Below are positions 8,479 to 19,686 of a stretch of 64,000 bases of DNA, one piece after another. Source of the DNA: Polaromonas sp. (GTDB lineage: Bacteria > Pseudomonadota > Gammaproteobacteria > Burkholderiales > Burkholderiaceae_C); the NCBI RefSeq assembly GCF_030680935.1, contig NZ_JAUXUP010000059.1:21333-85332 (forward strand), in the 5' to 3' direction. Positions within the stretch are counted from its first letter, which is position 1; each line of letters begins with the position of its first letter. The notes beneath the pieces were generated by a model. That model saw only the letters and a program-made list of their open reading frames with translations. It did not search any database and was not told the DNA's origin. The translations under genes and the position numbers were made by a program.

Positions 8479-9261
8479 ATGGCTTACAGCCTGGATCTTT
8501 CAGGGCGTGTCGCCCTCGTGACCGGTGCTTCGGGCGGGCTGGGTGCGCAGTTTGCCAAAACCCTGAGTCGCGCGGGAGCCGCTGTGGTGCTGGCCAGCCG
8601 GCGCATGGACAAGCTCAAGGAGCTGCGCGCGCAGATTGAGGCCGAAGGCGGCGACGCCCATGTGGTGTCGCTGGATGTGACGGACCATGCCAGCATCAAG
8701 GCCGGCGTGGCGCATGCCGAGACCGAGGTCGGCCCGATTGACATCCTGGTCAACAACTCGGGCGTGAGCACCACCCAACGCATTCAGGACGTGGCCGAAG
8801 AAGACTACGACTTCATCTTCAACACCAACGTCAAGGGGGCTTTTTTTGTGGCGCAGGAAGTTGGCAAGCGCATGCTGGCCCGATCGCGTGGTACGGCCCC
8901 AGGCACTTTTTCTGGCGGCCGCATCATCAATATCGCGTCCATGGCCGGGCTGCGTGTGTTGCCGCAGATCGGTGTGTACTGCATGAGCAAGGCGGCGGTG
9001 GTGCAGATGACCAAGGCCATGGCGCTGGAGTGGGGCAAGTTTGGCATCAACGTCAACGCCATTTGCCCCGGCTATATCGACACCGAGATCAACCACCACC
9101 ACTGGGAAACCGAGCAGGGCAAAAAACTGGTGCAAATGCTGCCGCGCAAACGCATCGGCAAGCCGGAAGATCTGGATGCCCTGCTGGTGATGCTGGCCAG
9201 CGGCCAGAGCCACTTCATCAATGGTGCCGTGATTGCCGCGGACGACGGCTTCGGCGCCTGA
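8479..9261 (+). CDS. SDR-family NAD(P)-dependent oxidoreductase
   Basis: The product has 260 residues and is a classical short-chain dehydrogenase. The cofactor motif TGASGGLG is at residues 15-22, NNSG at 92-95 and the catalytic triad is S154, Y167 and K171 (YCMSK). The ATG at 8479 is chosen because of AGAGGAG 7-13 bases upstream; an earlier in-frame ATG at 8419 lies before the dyad operator. It is followed after 18 bases by an acyl-CoA thioesterase. With ETF-QO opposite, a role in fatty acyl-CoA or hydroxyacyl-CoA oxidation is likely, but the substrate is unknown. Confidence 0.9.
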   Translation: MAYSLDLSGRVALVTGASGGLGAQFAKTLSRAGAAVVLASRRMDKLKELRAQIEAEGGDAHVVSLDVTDHASIKAGVAHAETEVGPIDILVNNSGVSTTQRIQDVAEEDYDFIFNTNVKGAFFVAQEVGKRMLARSRGTAPGTFSGGRIINIASMAGLRVLPQIGVYCMSKAAVVQMTKAMALEWGKFGINVNAICPGYIDTEINHHHWETEQGKKLVQMLPRKRIGKPEDLDALLVMLASGQSHFINGAVIAADDGFGA

Positions 9262-9279
9262 GCCCAAAGCGCACGCCTT

Positions 9280-9699
9280 ATGAAGATAGACATTCCCGAA
9301 AAGAAGAAGCTCGTTTTTGAGATGTGCATCCCGATCCGCTGGGGCGACATGGACGCCATGGGGCATCTCAACAACGGCAGTTATTTTCGTTATCTTGAGA
9401 CCGTGCGCATTGACTGGATGTATTCGATTGGCTGCGTGCCAGACCCCAAAGGCGAAGGACCAGTCATCATCAACGCGTTCTGCAATTTCTATCAACAACT
9501 CGAATATCCCGGCGCTGTACGGGTAAAGATGTACGCCAGCGACCCCGGCCGCACCACCTTTGAAACCTGGGGCACGATGGAGCGCAGCGACCAGCCCGGT
9601 GTGATTTACGCGGCCGGTGGCGCCACCACCATCTGGGTGGACTTCCCGAGCCAAAAGGCGGTCACTTTGCCCGACTGGATGCGCGCCATCGTCAGTTAG
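9280..9699 (+). CDS. Hotdog-fold acyl-CoA thioesterase (4HBT family)
   Basis: The product has 139 residues with the 4-hydroxybenzoyl-CoA thioesterase signature WGDMDAMGHLNN (D25, G28, H29, N31), where the aspartate is the usual catalytic residue. It should hydrolyse an acyl-CoA thioester in the cytoplasm. It is the second gene of a two-gene operon with the SDR dehydrogenase. The chain length of the substrate cannot be inferred. Confidence 0.9.
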   Translation: MKIDIPEKKKLVFEMCIPIRWGDMDAMGHLNNGSYFRYLETVRIDWMYSIGCVPDPKGEGPVIINAFCNFYQQLEYPGAVRVKMYASDPGRTTFETWGTMERSDQPGVIYAAGGATTIWVDFPSQKAVTLPDWMRAIVS

Positions 9700-9704
9700 G
9701 GGCC

Positions 9705-9758
9705 AAATCGGCCTCCAGCCCATGTGGGGCAGGTGCAAACAGCTATCAAAAATGTAGC
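9705..9758 (+). repeat. AGCTAT dispersed element, copy 2
   Basis: The copy has the extended form: CGGCCTCCAGCCC, a ~15-base spacer, GTGCAAAC and the core AGCTATCAAAAATGTAGC (9741-9758). It lies between the convergent thioesterase and peroxidase-related genes, ending 3 bases before the latter's stop codon. Confidence 0.85.
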
Positions 9759-9761
9759 GTG

Positions 9762-10370
9762 TCAGCCGGGTTGCTTTTGTTTGGGCGCGCGGCCCATCAG
9801 GTAAAACTCGGGGTTGGGCATCATGCTGGAGAAGCTGGCGATGCGGTTGGACAGGCCGAAAAACGCGGTGATCGCCGCGATGTCCCAGATGTCCTCGTCG
9901 GTGAAGCCGTGCCCGTGCAGCGCGGAAAAGTCGGCTTCTTCCACCTCATGCGAACGCTCGCAGACCTTCATCGCAAAGTTCAGCATGGCGCGCTGGCGCG
10001 GCGTGATGTCGGCCTTGCGGTAGTTCACCGAGACCTGGTCGGCCACCAGCGGCTTCTTCTCGTAGATCCGCAGTAGCGCACCGTGCGCCACCACGCAGTA
10101 CAGGCACTGATTCGCGGCGCTGGTGGTGGTGACAATCATCTCGCGGTCGCCCTTGGTAAGGCCCGACTCTTCCCTGAGCATCAATGCGTCGTGGTAGGCG
10201 AAGAAGGCGCGCCACTCCGCCGGACGGCGCGCCAGCGCCAGAAACACATTCGGCACAAAGCCGGCTTTCTCCTGGACTTCAAGAATCTTCACCCGAATGT
10301 CTTCCGGCAGGTCTTTCAGCTCGGGGGCAGGGTAGCGGCTGGCCGGGCCCGGTGTGTTGGGGGTGGTCAT
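9762..10370 (-). CDS. Peroxidase-related enzyme, AhpD-like family
   Basis: The product has 202 residues of the alkylhydroperoxidase/carboxymuconolactone decarboxylase superfamily. The redox motif CLYCVVAH gives C89, C92 and H96 (CxxC...H), as in AhpD. The block FFGLSNRIASF is typical of the uncharacterised peroxidase-related subfamily. The ATG at 10370 has AAGGA 7 bases upstream; a second ATG at 10385 would overlap that ribosome site. It is divergent from katG, so a role in peroxide defence is plausible but unproven. Confidence 0.88.
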   Translation of the reverse strand: MTTPNTPGPASRYPAPELKDLPEDIRVKILEVQEKAGFVPNVFLALARRPAEWRAFFAYHDALMLREESGLTKGDREMIVTTTSAANQCLYCVVAHGALLRIYEKKPLVADQVSVNYRKADITPRQRAMLNFAMKVCERSHEVEEADFSALHGHGFTDEDIWDIAAITAFFGLSNRIASFSSMMPNPEFYLMGRAPKQKQPG

Positions 10371-10480
10371 GGATGTTTCCTTCAAAAAACTTTATGCGTC
10401 TGTGCCCGGCAAGCGTAATGCAATGCTGGCATGGCTGGTCCCTCTGAGGAGAGACGGTTTGGCGGGTTGGCGCCCGATAC

Positions 10481-12824
<2,344 letters not shown>

Positions 12825-12853
12825 GCTGCCCGCGTTGATCTTGCATGATCGTG

Positions 12854-12888
12854 AGCCCGTCCCGGTGTCAACCGGGACGGGCTTTTTT
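12854..12888 (+). terminator. Intrinsic terminator of katG
   Basis: The 13-bp perfect stem AGCCCGTCCCGGT (12854-12866) pairs with ACCGGGACGGGCT (12871-12883) around the 4-base loop GTCA. A run of T follows to 12888. It starts 30 bases after the katG stop. Confidence 0.95.
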
Positions 12889-12959
12889 ATGGGACAGGAG
12901 TCCTGGCCTGTGTTGCCGGTCCGGCCTCCACTATGCTTGACCTTTTTGCGGAGAGCCTC

Positions 12960-13349
12960 ATGACCGTTCCTTCAGACAAAGCTTTTGACAAGGGCCTCGC
13001 CACGCGCAAGCAGGTGATGGGCGAAGAGTTTGTGGCCAATGCGCTGGGCAACGCCACCGATTTCACGCGGCCTATCCAGGAGCACATCACGGCCAAGGCC
13101 TGGGGCGATGTCTGGCAGCGGCCCGGGCTGGACCTCAAGACCCGCAGCCTGATCACCGTGGCCATGCTCACGGCCCTGGGCAAGCAGCATGAGCTCAAGG
13201 GCCATTTGCGCGGCGCGCTCAACAACGGCGCCACACCAGCCGAACTCCAGGAGGTGTTGCTGCATGCCGCTGTGTACTGCGGCGTGCCTACCGCAGTCGA
13301 CGCTTTTCGCACTGCCGCCGAAGTCGTGGACGGATCGAAAAGGGTGTGA
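12960..13349 (+). CDS. Carboxymuconolactone decarboxylase family protein
   Basis: The product has 129 residues, the size of PcaC-type 4-carboxymuconolactone decarboxylases. TRSLITVAMLTALGKQHELK and ELQEVLLHAAVYCGVP are typical. There is a single cysteine (C107) and no CxxC, which separates it from AhpD-type peroxidases. The ATG at 12960 has GGAGAG 5-10 bases upstream. No other protocatechuate-pathway gene is nearby, so PcaC is a possible but unproven assignment. Confidence 0.85.
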   Translation: MTVPSDKAFDKGLATRKQVMGEEFVANALGNATDFTRPIQEHITAKAWGDVWQRPGLDLKTRSLITVAMLTALGKQHELKGHLRGALNNGATPAELQEVLLHAAVYCGVPTAVDAFRTAAEVVDGSKRV

Positions 13350-13501
13350 GGCGTTGGCCGACCCTACTTCTCTCAGGGAATGAGGACTACAGGGCCTGCG
13401 GTGGGCAAGGCGCACAATGAATTTTCGCGCCGCCGCTCTGGCGGCTTCATGACAGCGCCGGTTACAGGCCGTGCGCTGCGGTTTTTGAAAGGAAGAGGCA
13501 C

Positions 13502-13861
13502 ATGCAAATTCAGGTCAACTCCAACCACACCATCGACACCGGCGAATCGTTTGAACGCTGGGCTGGCGCCGAGCTACATGAATCCTTGAGTCGGTTCAAG
13601 GGCGACATCACCCGCATTGAGGTGCATATGAGCGATGAGAACGCCGACAAGGTCAGTCCCGATCAGAAGCGTTGCCTGATGGAGGTACGGCTGGCGCACC
13701 ATGAGCCCCTGGCTGTCAACCACCATGCGATCAGCCAGGGCGAGGCGTTTCGGGGCGCCACCGATAAACTGAAACGCTTGCTGGACCATACCCTGGGCAA
13801 GTTGCGCGACCACCGTGCGCGCGATTCGATCCGGCGCGACAGCGACGCCGGGCTCGTCTGA
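13502..13861 (+). CDS. HPF/RaiA-like ribosome-associated protein, short form
   Basis: The product has 119 residues resembling the N-terminal domain of ribosome hibernation factors: MQIQVNSNHTID, an SRFKGDITRIEVHMSDEN strand and a basic C-terminal helix (KLKRLLDHTLGKLRDHRAR). This domain binds the 30S decoding region in stress or stationary phase. It lacks the dimerisation domain of long HPF. GGAAG precedes the start. Its position after katG and the decarboxylase-like gene suggests a stress context. Confidence 0.75.
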   Translation: MQIQVNSNHTIDTGESFERWAGAELHESLSRFKGDITRIEVHMSDENADKVSPDQKRCLMEVRLAHHEPLAVNHHAISQGEAFRGATDKLKRLLDHTLGKLRDHRARDSIRRDSDAGLV

Positions 13862-13901
13862 ACCACCAGCACTGCCCGTTGACCCCGTGCGTTTTAGCTG
13901 A

Positions 13902-13957
13902 TTTCAGCCTCTAGCCTTTGCCAGGCGTGCTCTGGCAGCTATTGATTCAATAGCAAA
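13902..13957 (+). repeat. AGCTAT dispersed element, copy 3
   Basis: TTTCAGCCTCTAGCC, a spacer, CTGGC and the core AGCTATTGATTCAATAGC (13937-13954), a near-perfect palindrome, followed by AAAT. It lies between the convergent HPF-like and PAS-LuxR genes. Confidence 0.85.
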
Positions 13958-13971
13958 TACGGCCCGCCCGT

Positions 13972-14529
13972 TCAGCCGCCCGCCATCAGCTTGTGCACCA
14001 GGTCAGCCGTGGTCGACGCCTTGTACTTGCGCATCAGTCGGGCGCGGTAGATCTCGACCGTCCGATGGCTGATGACCAGCGCCCGGCCTATCTCCTTGGA
14101 GGTCAGGCCATCCAGCAGATGCGCGGCCACTTCGCGTTCGCGCGCCGTCAGCTCCGCCTTGACCGGACGCCGCGAACTGAGGTCTTCAAAGCTCCAGATG
14201 CCCGACTCATGCGGCGCTGCGCGGTTCAGGGCCCGTCCGGTGACATGGCACCAGAAGGTTTCTCCCTTGAGCCGGCCGTCCAGCCGTTTCATGATGCGGT
14301 CGTCGGCGTAGTGGCCCTTGGCATTGAGAATCGGCAACATGCGCGCGCCTATACGTTCGTACTCGTCTGCGCTGGGGTAAAGGATCTGGAAGGACTGACC
14401 CATCAGCTGCTGTCGGGAGGCGCCAAACATCTCGCACAAGTGCTGGTTGCAGTCCACAATGGCGCGGTTGCGTGAGAGCACCAGCCCGACGGGGGCCATG
14501 TCAAATGCCAGACGGTAGTCAATGTCCAT
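13972..14529 (-). CDS. PAS domain / LuxR-type HTH transcriptional regulator
   Basis: The product has 185 residues. An N-terminal PAS domain (about 5-110) starts DYRLAFDMAPVGLVLSRNR. A LuxR/GerE helix-turn-helix (about 122-182) carries LTAREREVAAHLLDGLTSKE and SHRTVEIYRARLMRKYKA. There is no receiver domain, so the PAS domain probably senses a small ligand or redox state. It is divergent from scoA, and the ~100-base gap contains a perfect 12-bp palindrome, so control of scoAB is the likely role. Confidence 0.9.
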   Translation of the reverse strand: MDIDYRLAFDMAPVGLVLSRNRAIVDCNQHLCEMFGASRQQLMGQSFQILYPSADEYERIGARMLPILNAKGHYADDRIMKRLDGRLKGETFWCHVTGRALNRAAPHESGIWSFEDLSSRRPVKAELTAREREVAAHLLDGLTSKEIGRALVISHRTVEIYRARLMRKYKASTTADLVHKLMAGG

Positions 14530-14550
14530 GAGGTGTGAGCGCGGGTTTGA

Positions 14551-14592
14551 CTTTACGGAAAACTACGTAGTTGGTTAGGTAGTATCGTAAAG
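14551..14592. promoter_or_regulatory. Palindromic control region between PAS-LuxR gene and scoA
   Basis: AACTACGTAGTT (14561-14572) is a perfect 12-bp palindrome. It is enclosed by CTTTACG (14551-14557) and CGTAAAG (14586-14592), a 7-bp inverted repeat. TACGTA-centred palindromes are typical sites for LuxR/NarL-type regulators. TTGACT at 14547-14552 could be a -35 element. Confidence 0.55.
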
Positions 14593-14630
14593 CTTTTGAG
14601 GTTCCTATTGAAGTTCTCCAGGAGATTTTT

Positions 14631-15338
14631 GTGAACAAACTCTTTCCCTCTGCGGCCGACGCGCTGAAAGGCGTTGTCAGCGACGGCCAGTTGCTGGCGG
14701 TTGGCGGTTTTGGCCTGTGCGGCATTCCGGAAGCGCTGATTGAAGCCCTGAAGGCCAGTCAGGTAAAAAACCTGACGGTGATTTCCAACAACGCTGGTGT
14801 GGACGGATTTGGTCTTGGCAAGCTGCTTGAGACAAGGCAGATCAAAAAGATGATCTCCAGCTATGTCGGTGAAAACAAGGAGTTTGAGCGCCAGTACCTG
14901 GCTGGTGAACTGGAACTGGAGTTCACGCCCCAGGGCACGCTGGCTGAAAAGCTGCGCGCTGGCGGCGCCGGTATTCCTGCGTTTTTCACCAAAACCGGTG
15001 TGGGCACCCAAGTGGCCGAGGGCAAGGAACTGCGCGATTTTGATGGCGAGACTTATGTCATGGAGCGCGCGCTGGTGCCCGATGTGTCTCTGGTCAAGGC
15101 CCATGTGGCCGACAAGTCGGGCAACCTGCAGTTCCGGCTGACCGCGCGCAACTTCAACCCGGCTGTGGCCATGGCTGGCAAAGTCTGCATCGTCGAGGTC
15201 GAGAAAATTGTCGAGACCGGCGAACTGGCCCCCGACCAGATTCATTTGCCAGGCATCTATGTACACCGCATCGTGCTCAATGCCCATCCCGAAAAGCGTA
15301 TTGAAAAACGCACCATCACTGAAAAAGCCGGAGTTTAA
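14631..15338 (+). CDS. scoA: 3-oxoacid CoA-transferase subunit A
   Basis: The product has 235 residues. With ScoB it moves CoA from succinyl-CoA to a 3-oxoacid such as acetoacetate. The block [20 protein letters not shown] and [20 protein letters not shown] are typical of the alpha subunit. The start is GTG at 14631, with GGAG 6 bases upstream. It is five bases from scoB and divergent from a PAS-LuxR regulator, so acetoacetate or ketone-body use may be inducible. Confidence 0.96.
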   Translation: MNKLFPSAADALKGVVSDGQLLAVGGFGLCGIPEALIEALKASQVKNLTVISNNAGVDGFGLGKLLETRQIKKMISSYVGENKEFERQYLAGELELEFTPQGTLAEKLRAGGAGIPAFFTKTGVGTQVAEGKELRDFDGETYVMERALVPDVSLVKAHVADKSGNLQFRLTARNFNPAVAMAGKVCIVEVEKIVETGELAPDQIHLPGIYVHRIVLNAHPEKRIEKRTITEKAGV

Positions 15339-15343
15339 AAATC

Positions 15344-15982
15344 ATGCCCTGGAGTCAAGACCAAATGGCAGCCCGTGCTGCCCAAGAGCTGGAAGACGGT
15401 TTTTATGTGAACCTGGGCATCGGCATTCCGACGCTGGTGGCCAACTTTGTGCCGACCGACAAGGAAGTCTGGTTGCAGTCTGAAAACGGCATGCTGGGCA
15501 TAGGCCCCTTCCCGATTGAAGAAGAAGTGGATGCGGACCTGATCAACGCGGGCAAACAAACCGTGACGACCATCAAGGGTTCGTCGATTTTTGGCAGCCA
15601 CGACAGCTTCGCCATGATTCGCGGCGGGAAGATCAACCTGAGCATTCTGGGCGCCATGCAGGTCAGCCAGAACGGCGATCTGGCCAACTGGATGATCCCT
15701 GGCAAGATGGTCAAGGGCATGGGCGGCGCGATGGATCTGGTGGCTGGCGTGAAGCGCGTCATCATTCTGATGGAGCATGTCGCGAAGAAAAAAGACGGTA
15801 CCGAAGATATGAAAATCCTCGAGAACTGCACCTTGCCCCTGACCGGGGTGGGCGTGGTGGACCGCATCATCACCGATCTGGCCGTGATGGACGTGACACC
15901 CCAGGGCCTGAAAGTCATCGAACTGGCGCCTGGCGTCACCCGCGAAGCGCTGCAAGCCAAAACCGGCTGCAAGCTGCACTGA
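15344..15982 (+). CDS. scoB: 3-oxoacid CoA-transferase subunit B
   Basis: The product has 212 residues, the usual beta-subunit length. The catalytic glutamate is E47 in the motif [10 protein letters not shown], which forms the glutamyl-CoA intermediate. [15 protein letters not shown] near the N-terminus and [16 protein letters not shown] near the C-terminus are family blocks. It follows scoA in the same operon. Confidence 0.97.
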   Translation: MPWSQDQMAARAAQELEDGFYVNLGIGIPTLVANFVPTDKEVWLQSENGMLGIGPFPIEEEVDADLINAGKQTVTTIKGSSIFGSHDSFAMIRGGKINLSILGAMQVSQNGDLANWMIPGKMVKGMGGAMDLVAGVKRVIILMEHVAKKKDGTEDMKILENCTLPLTGVGVVDRIITDLAVMDVTPQGLKVIELAPGVTREALQAKTGCKLH

Positions 15983-16333
15983 CGACCGTGGGCGCGGGGT
16001 GGTGCACGCGCAGTGCCACCCTCGCGTCCCTTTCGACCCCCCCTTTTCCTGCGCCGATTTCGACGGATGTTGCCCATACGACATGGGTCGGTGATCCTGC
16101 GCGCCTGACGCACTGCATCGCGCCCGGTTGCTTTTTGCGCACCTCCTCGTAAACTGACCTCCGGCGCGCACTGGAAGGTGCTCGCTCCGGCCCCTGTTCG
16201 TCCATACAAGGCCGTTTGGTGCAGAGTTGTAACAAATTTTTGCATATTCGGTTTCAACCGCATAATTCCTACCCAATATGGCTCGCCAAGAGTTACGCGG
16301 TACATGAGAAATCTTTAACAAGTAATTGAAAAC
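15983..16333. other. 351-base gene-free gap before the pilus operon
   Basis: No convincing coding region is visible. The right part is AT-richer and holds a possible promoter for the pilus operon: TTTGCA (16239-16244), 16 bases, then CATAAT (16261-16266). A weak ribosome site precedes the ATG at 16334. No clear terminator follows scoB. Confidence 0.4.
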
Positions 16334-17881
16334 ATGAGTGTTCTTTACCTGGACCACTTTGGCCTTGCCACAGATCCTTTCCGCATAACGCCAGACACCG
16401 GTTTCTTTTTTACGGGTGGCCAGCGCGGCGATATTCTGGAAGGACTGATCGTCGCGTCCATGCACGACGAAGGCATTGTCAGTGTGGTCGGTGAGATTGG
16501 CATGGGCAAAACCATGCTCAGCCGCATGTTGCTGGAGCGACTGCGTCCGCTGGCGTCTGACACGGTGTACCTGGCCAACCCGGTTTTCGACCGCGACGAA
16601 ATTCTTGGTGCCATTGCCAACGACCTGATGCCGGAGCCGCCTCAGGGCAACCGTGCGCACATGCTGGCTGGTCTGGAATCGGTGCTGATCGAGCGTTACG
16701 CCCAAGGTCGGCGCGTGGTGGTGGTGATCGACGAGGCGCACAGCATGCCGGCGACCACGCTGGAGGAAATCCGGCTGCTGTCGAATCTTGAAACGACGCA
16801 GCACAAGTTGCTCAAAATTGTGTTGTTTGGCCAGCCTGAGCTCGATGAGCTGCTGGCAGCACCGCAGTTGCGCCAGGTCAAAGACCGCATCAGCCACCGG
16901 TTTGAACTTCAGCCGCTCAATGCGCAGGAGGTGTCGGCTTATCTGATGTTTCGCCTGCACAAGGCGGGCTGGCAGGGCGGCGAGCTGTTTGACGCAGCAG
17001 CCCTGGCCTTGCTGGTCCAAGCTTCCGGGGGGCGTACCCGCAAGCTCAACATGCTGGCGGACAAGTCGCTGCTGGCCGCCTACGCGGAAGGGGTGCAGCT
17101 GGTCGGCCTGGATCAGGTGCGGCGCGCCGCAAACGATAGCCAGCCGTCCTTCGGGCGCAGGTCTGGTTTCGCAGGCGAGACCGGGTGGGGCCACAGCCCA
17201 GCCTGGCGCTGGGCGCCGGGAGTGTTGGCTCTTTTGCTCGCCTTGGGTGTGGGTTATTGGCTGGGCAACGGGCGACAGTCGCCGCGGGTGGAGCAAGCTG
17301 CGGCGAGTCAGGCGGTGCTGCCGGCCACGTCGATCGCATCCGTTGTTCCCGCGCCACCAGCCACTCCCGCAGAAAAAAGCAGGGTACCAACCCTGCCTGT
17401 TTCTGGCGGAATTTCGCAGCCCGCTGTCCCCGCCAACAAGGTCCCTGGCTTGCAACCCGGGGCCGGTGTGCCGGGCCCGTCTTCGGCCAGCCAGGAGGCG
17501 CCGCTTGGCGCGGGGCTGGCGGCGGGCCTTGCTGACGACTCGCTGGCGGTGCGCATGCGGGCAACCGATACATTTGTGGCGGCTCCGTCCACTCAGGGAT
17601 TCACCGTGCAGCTGTTGTCCCAGCGGGCCCCGCGTGATGCCGAGTTGCTGGTCATGGTCAATGAAATTCGCGCTGCGCTGGACGCTTCGCCCCAGTCTGC
17701 CGTGCCGGTGCTGGTACACAACCGGCTTTACCGGCAGCAGGTTTTTCATGCGCTGTATGTGGGGCATTTTGAAACCCGCGCAGCGGCGCTGGAGTTCATA
17801 CAATCATCTCCTCTGGCTATAAGGCGTTACAAACCTGTTGTACGCAGCCTCGCAGCCATCCGTCAGGAGCCTCGTCCTTGA
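16334..17881 (+). CDS. MshM/ExeA-type AAA ATPase with C-terminal SPOR-like region
   Basis: The product has 515 residues. An ExeA/MshM-like AAA+ domain has Walker A GEIGMGKT (53-60) and Walker B VVVVIDEAHS (128-137). One membrane segment (about 293-312) is followed by a Pro/Ala-rich periplasmic linker and a C-terminal SPOR-like part (about 415-505, FTVQLLSQRA...HALYVGHFETRAAALEFI). The family helps assemble the secretin through the cell wall, and a SPOR-type domain would bind peptidoglycan. It opens an MSHA-like pilus cluster, and its stop overlaps the next start. Confidence 0.88.
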   Translation: MSVLYLDHFGLATDPFRITPDTGFFFTGGQRGDILEGLIVASMHDEGIVSVVGEIGMGKTMLSRMLLERLRPLASDTVYLANPVFDRDEILGAIANDLMPEPPQGNRAHMLAGLESVLIERYAQGRRVVVVIDEAHSMPATTLEEIRLLSNLETTQHKLLKIVLFGQPELDELLAAPQLRQVKDRISHRFELQPLNAQEVSAYLMFRLHKAGWQGGELFDAAALALLVQASGGRTRKLNMLADKSLLAAYAEGVQLVGLDQVRRAANDSQPSFGRRSGFAGETGWGHSPAWRWAPGVLALLLALGVGYWLGNGRQSPRVEQAAASQAVLPATSIASVVPAPPATPAEKSRVPTLPVSGGISQPAVPANKVPGLQPGAGVPGPSSASQEAPLGAGLAAGLADDSLAVRMRATDTFVAAPSTQGFTVQLLSQRAPRDAELLVMVNEIRAALDASPQSAVPVLVHNRLYRQQVFHALYVGHFETRAAALEFIQSSPLAIRRYKPVVRSLAAIRQEPRP

Positions 17882-19686
17882 AAAATCGATATCCCGCCAG
17901 CCGACCTGCCTTGTGCCTTGTCGCGGCCACACTATGGCTGGCCGGATGTGCCACCCCGCCCCCTCCCTTGTTGCGCGGGCACCTGGCCGAAGAGCCCTCT
18001 GCCGTTCCTGCACTGGCCGATCCAGGCGGCAACGCGGTCAACATCCCACCGCTTTCTGCCGGCGCACCGCGCTTGCCCGCGCCGCGCGCGGTCAAGCCGC
18101 AAGAGACCTACAGTGTGGTGGTCAGCAACGTCAATGCGCAGACTTTGCTGTTCGCGCTGGCCCGTGATGCCAAGCTCAACCTGGATGTACACCCCGGCAT
18201 CACCGGCACAGTCACGCTCAATGCGCTGGATCAAACCATCGGTGAGTTGCTGGACCGGATCGGGCGGCAAATCGACATGCGGTATGAGCTGGAAGGCAAA
18301 AACCTTTTTGTGTTGCCTGATGCGCCTTTTTTGCGCCTGTACAAGGCCGACTACCCCAACATCACGCGTGACTCGGTCAGCAACACCGGTTCAGAATCGC
18401 AGGTGGCCACCACGGGGCAGGGCAGCGCAACAGGTACCGGCAATTCCTCGTCCGCGTCCATTCGCAACACGTCAAACAACCGCTTCTGGGTCACCCTGAC
18501 CGAAAACATACGTGACCTGTTACGTGAAACTGACCGGGTGATTGACACGACGGCCCCTGCCGCACCGGCTGCCGCGCCAGCGGCCGCTGCGCCAACCATT
18601 GCTGGTGCGGCTGGCGCGGTGGCGCGCGCTGTAGCCGGCGGGTCCGCGCCGGCAGCCACAGCCAGCGCAGCAGTACCCGCATCTCCAGCAGCGCCGGTAC
18701 CGCTTTATCGCGAGGCCGCGTCGGTCATTGCCAACCCTGAGACCGGCGTGATCAGCGTGCGCGCCACAGGAAAGCAGCATGCGCGGGTGCGGGAGTTTCT
18801 CGATCAGGTGGTGGGCAATGCCCGGCGCCAGGTTCTGATTGAAGCCACGATTGTCGAGGTGGCGCTCACGAATGATTATCAGCAAGGCATCAATTGGTCA
18901 GTGGTACGCAATGCGGTTTCGACGCCGCTGAGTCTGGTGATGGCCGGCGGAGGCGGGCGGGCTCTGTCCACTGGCGTCAACCCGCCATTTCTTGGTACTT
19001 TCACTGCTCGACGCTCTTACGGCAATACTGATATTTCTGCGACGGTGCGCCTGCTGGAGTCCTTCGGCAAAACGCGTGTACTTTCCAGCCCGAAAGTCAG
19101 CGTCATGAACAACCAGGCGGCGCTGCTCAAGGTGGTGGACAACAAGGTCTATTTCACGATTTCCGTTACGCCCGGCACACCCGCGTCGCTGGGGGTGCCG
19201 GCAACCGCCGCTGTCTATACCACCACCATCAACACCGTGCCAGTGGGATTTTTGATGAACGTGACAGCGCAGGTGGGTGATGATGACGAAATCACGCTGA
19301 ACCTGCGTCCGTCGGTATCGCGCATCACCAGTTACGCCAACGACCCCAGCCCCGCGCTGGCGCAGGCCGGTATCACCAACCGCATTCCGGAAATACAGAC
19401 ACGCGAGTTTGAGTCGATCATGAAGGTCCGTGACGGTGAAACGGCAGTGCTGGGCGGCCTGATGCAGGATGACCAGAACAATGCCACCGACCAGATTCCC
19501 GGCGTGGGCAACGTGCCGCTGGTCGGCGAGTTGTTCAAGCTGCGCAGCAACCAGGCGAACAAGAGTGAATTGGTTATCTTCCTGCGCCCCACTATCCTGC
19601 GCGACTCCAGCATCGACGGCGATGCCTCCTTTATCCGCAGCCAGTTGTCCATAGGCACACCGGTTCCCGTGGGGCGCCGTCAATGA
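17878..19686 (+). CDS. mshL: MSHA-type pilus secretin, lipoprotein
   Basis: The product has 602 residues and is the outer-membrane secretin ring of the pilus. A lipoprotein signal ends LWLAGC (C24). A short N-domain is followed by an Ala/Pro-rich insert (about residues 220-270), then the secretin core with RQVLIEATIVEVALTND and VRDGETAVLGGLMQDDQN. The start is TTG at 17878, overlapping the previous stop as TTGA, with CAGGAG upstream. It is clearly homologous to MshL/PilQ/GspD; the MshL label follows from its neighbours. Confidence 0.9.
   Translation: MKNRYPASRPALCLVAATLWLAGCATPPPPLLRGHLAEEPSAVPALADPGGNAVNIPPLSAGAPRLPAPRAVKPQETYSVVVSNVNAQTLLFALARDAKLNLDVHPGITGTVTLNALDQTIGELLDRIGRQIDMRYELEGKNLFVLPDAPFLRLYKADYPNITRDSVSNTGSESQVATTGQGSATGTGNSSSASIRNTSNNRFWVTLTENIRDLLRETDRVIDTTAPAAPAAAPAAAAPTIAGAAGAVARAVAGGSAPAATASAAVPASPAAPVPLYREAASVIANPETGVISVRATGKQHARVREFLDQVVGNARRQVLIEATIVEVALTNDYQQGINWSVVRNAVSTPLSLVMAGGGGRALSTGVNPPFLGTFTARRSYGNTDISATVRLLESFGKTRVLSSPKVSVMNNQAALLKVVDNKVYFTISVTPGTPASLGVPATAAVYTTTINTVPVGFLMNVTAQVGDDDEITLNLRPSVSRITSYANDPSPALAQAGITNRIPEIQTREFESIMKVRDGETAVLGGLMQDDQNNATDQIPGVGNVPLVGELFKLRSNQANKSELVIFLRPTILRDSSIDGDASFIRSQLSIGTPVPVGRRQ

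Noticed and set aside
15335..17803. An 822-codon open frame on the minus strand opposite scoB and the MshM-like gene
   Set aside because: It is antisense to two well-supported genes, has no recognisable motif and odd composition (rich in His, Arg, Gln), as expected of a shadow frame in GC-rich DNA.
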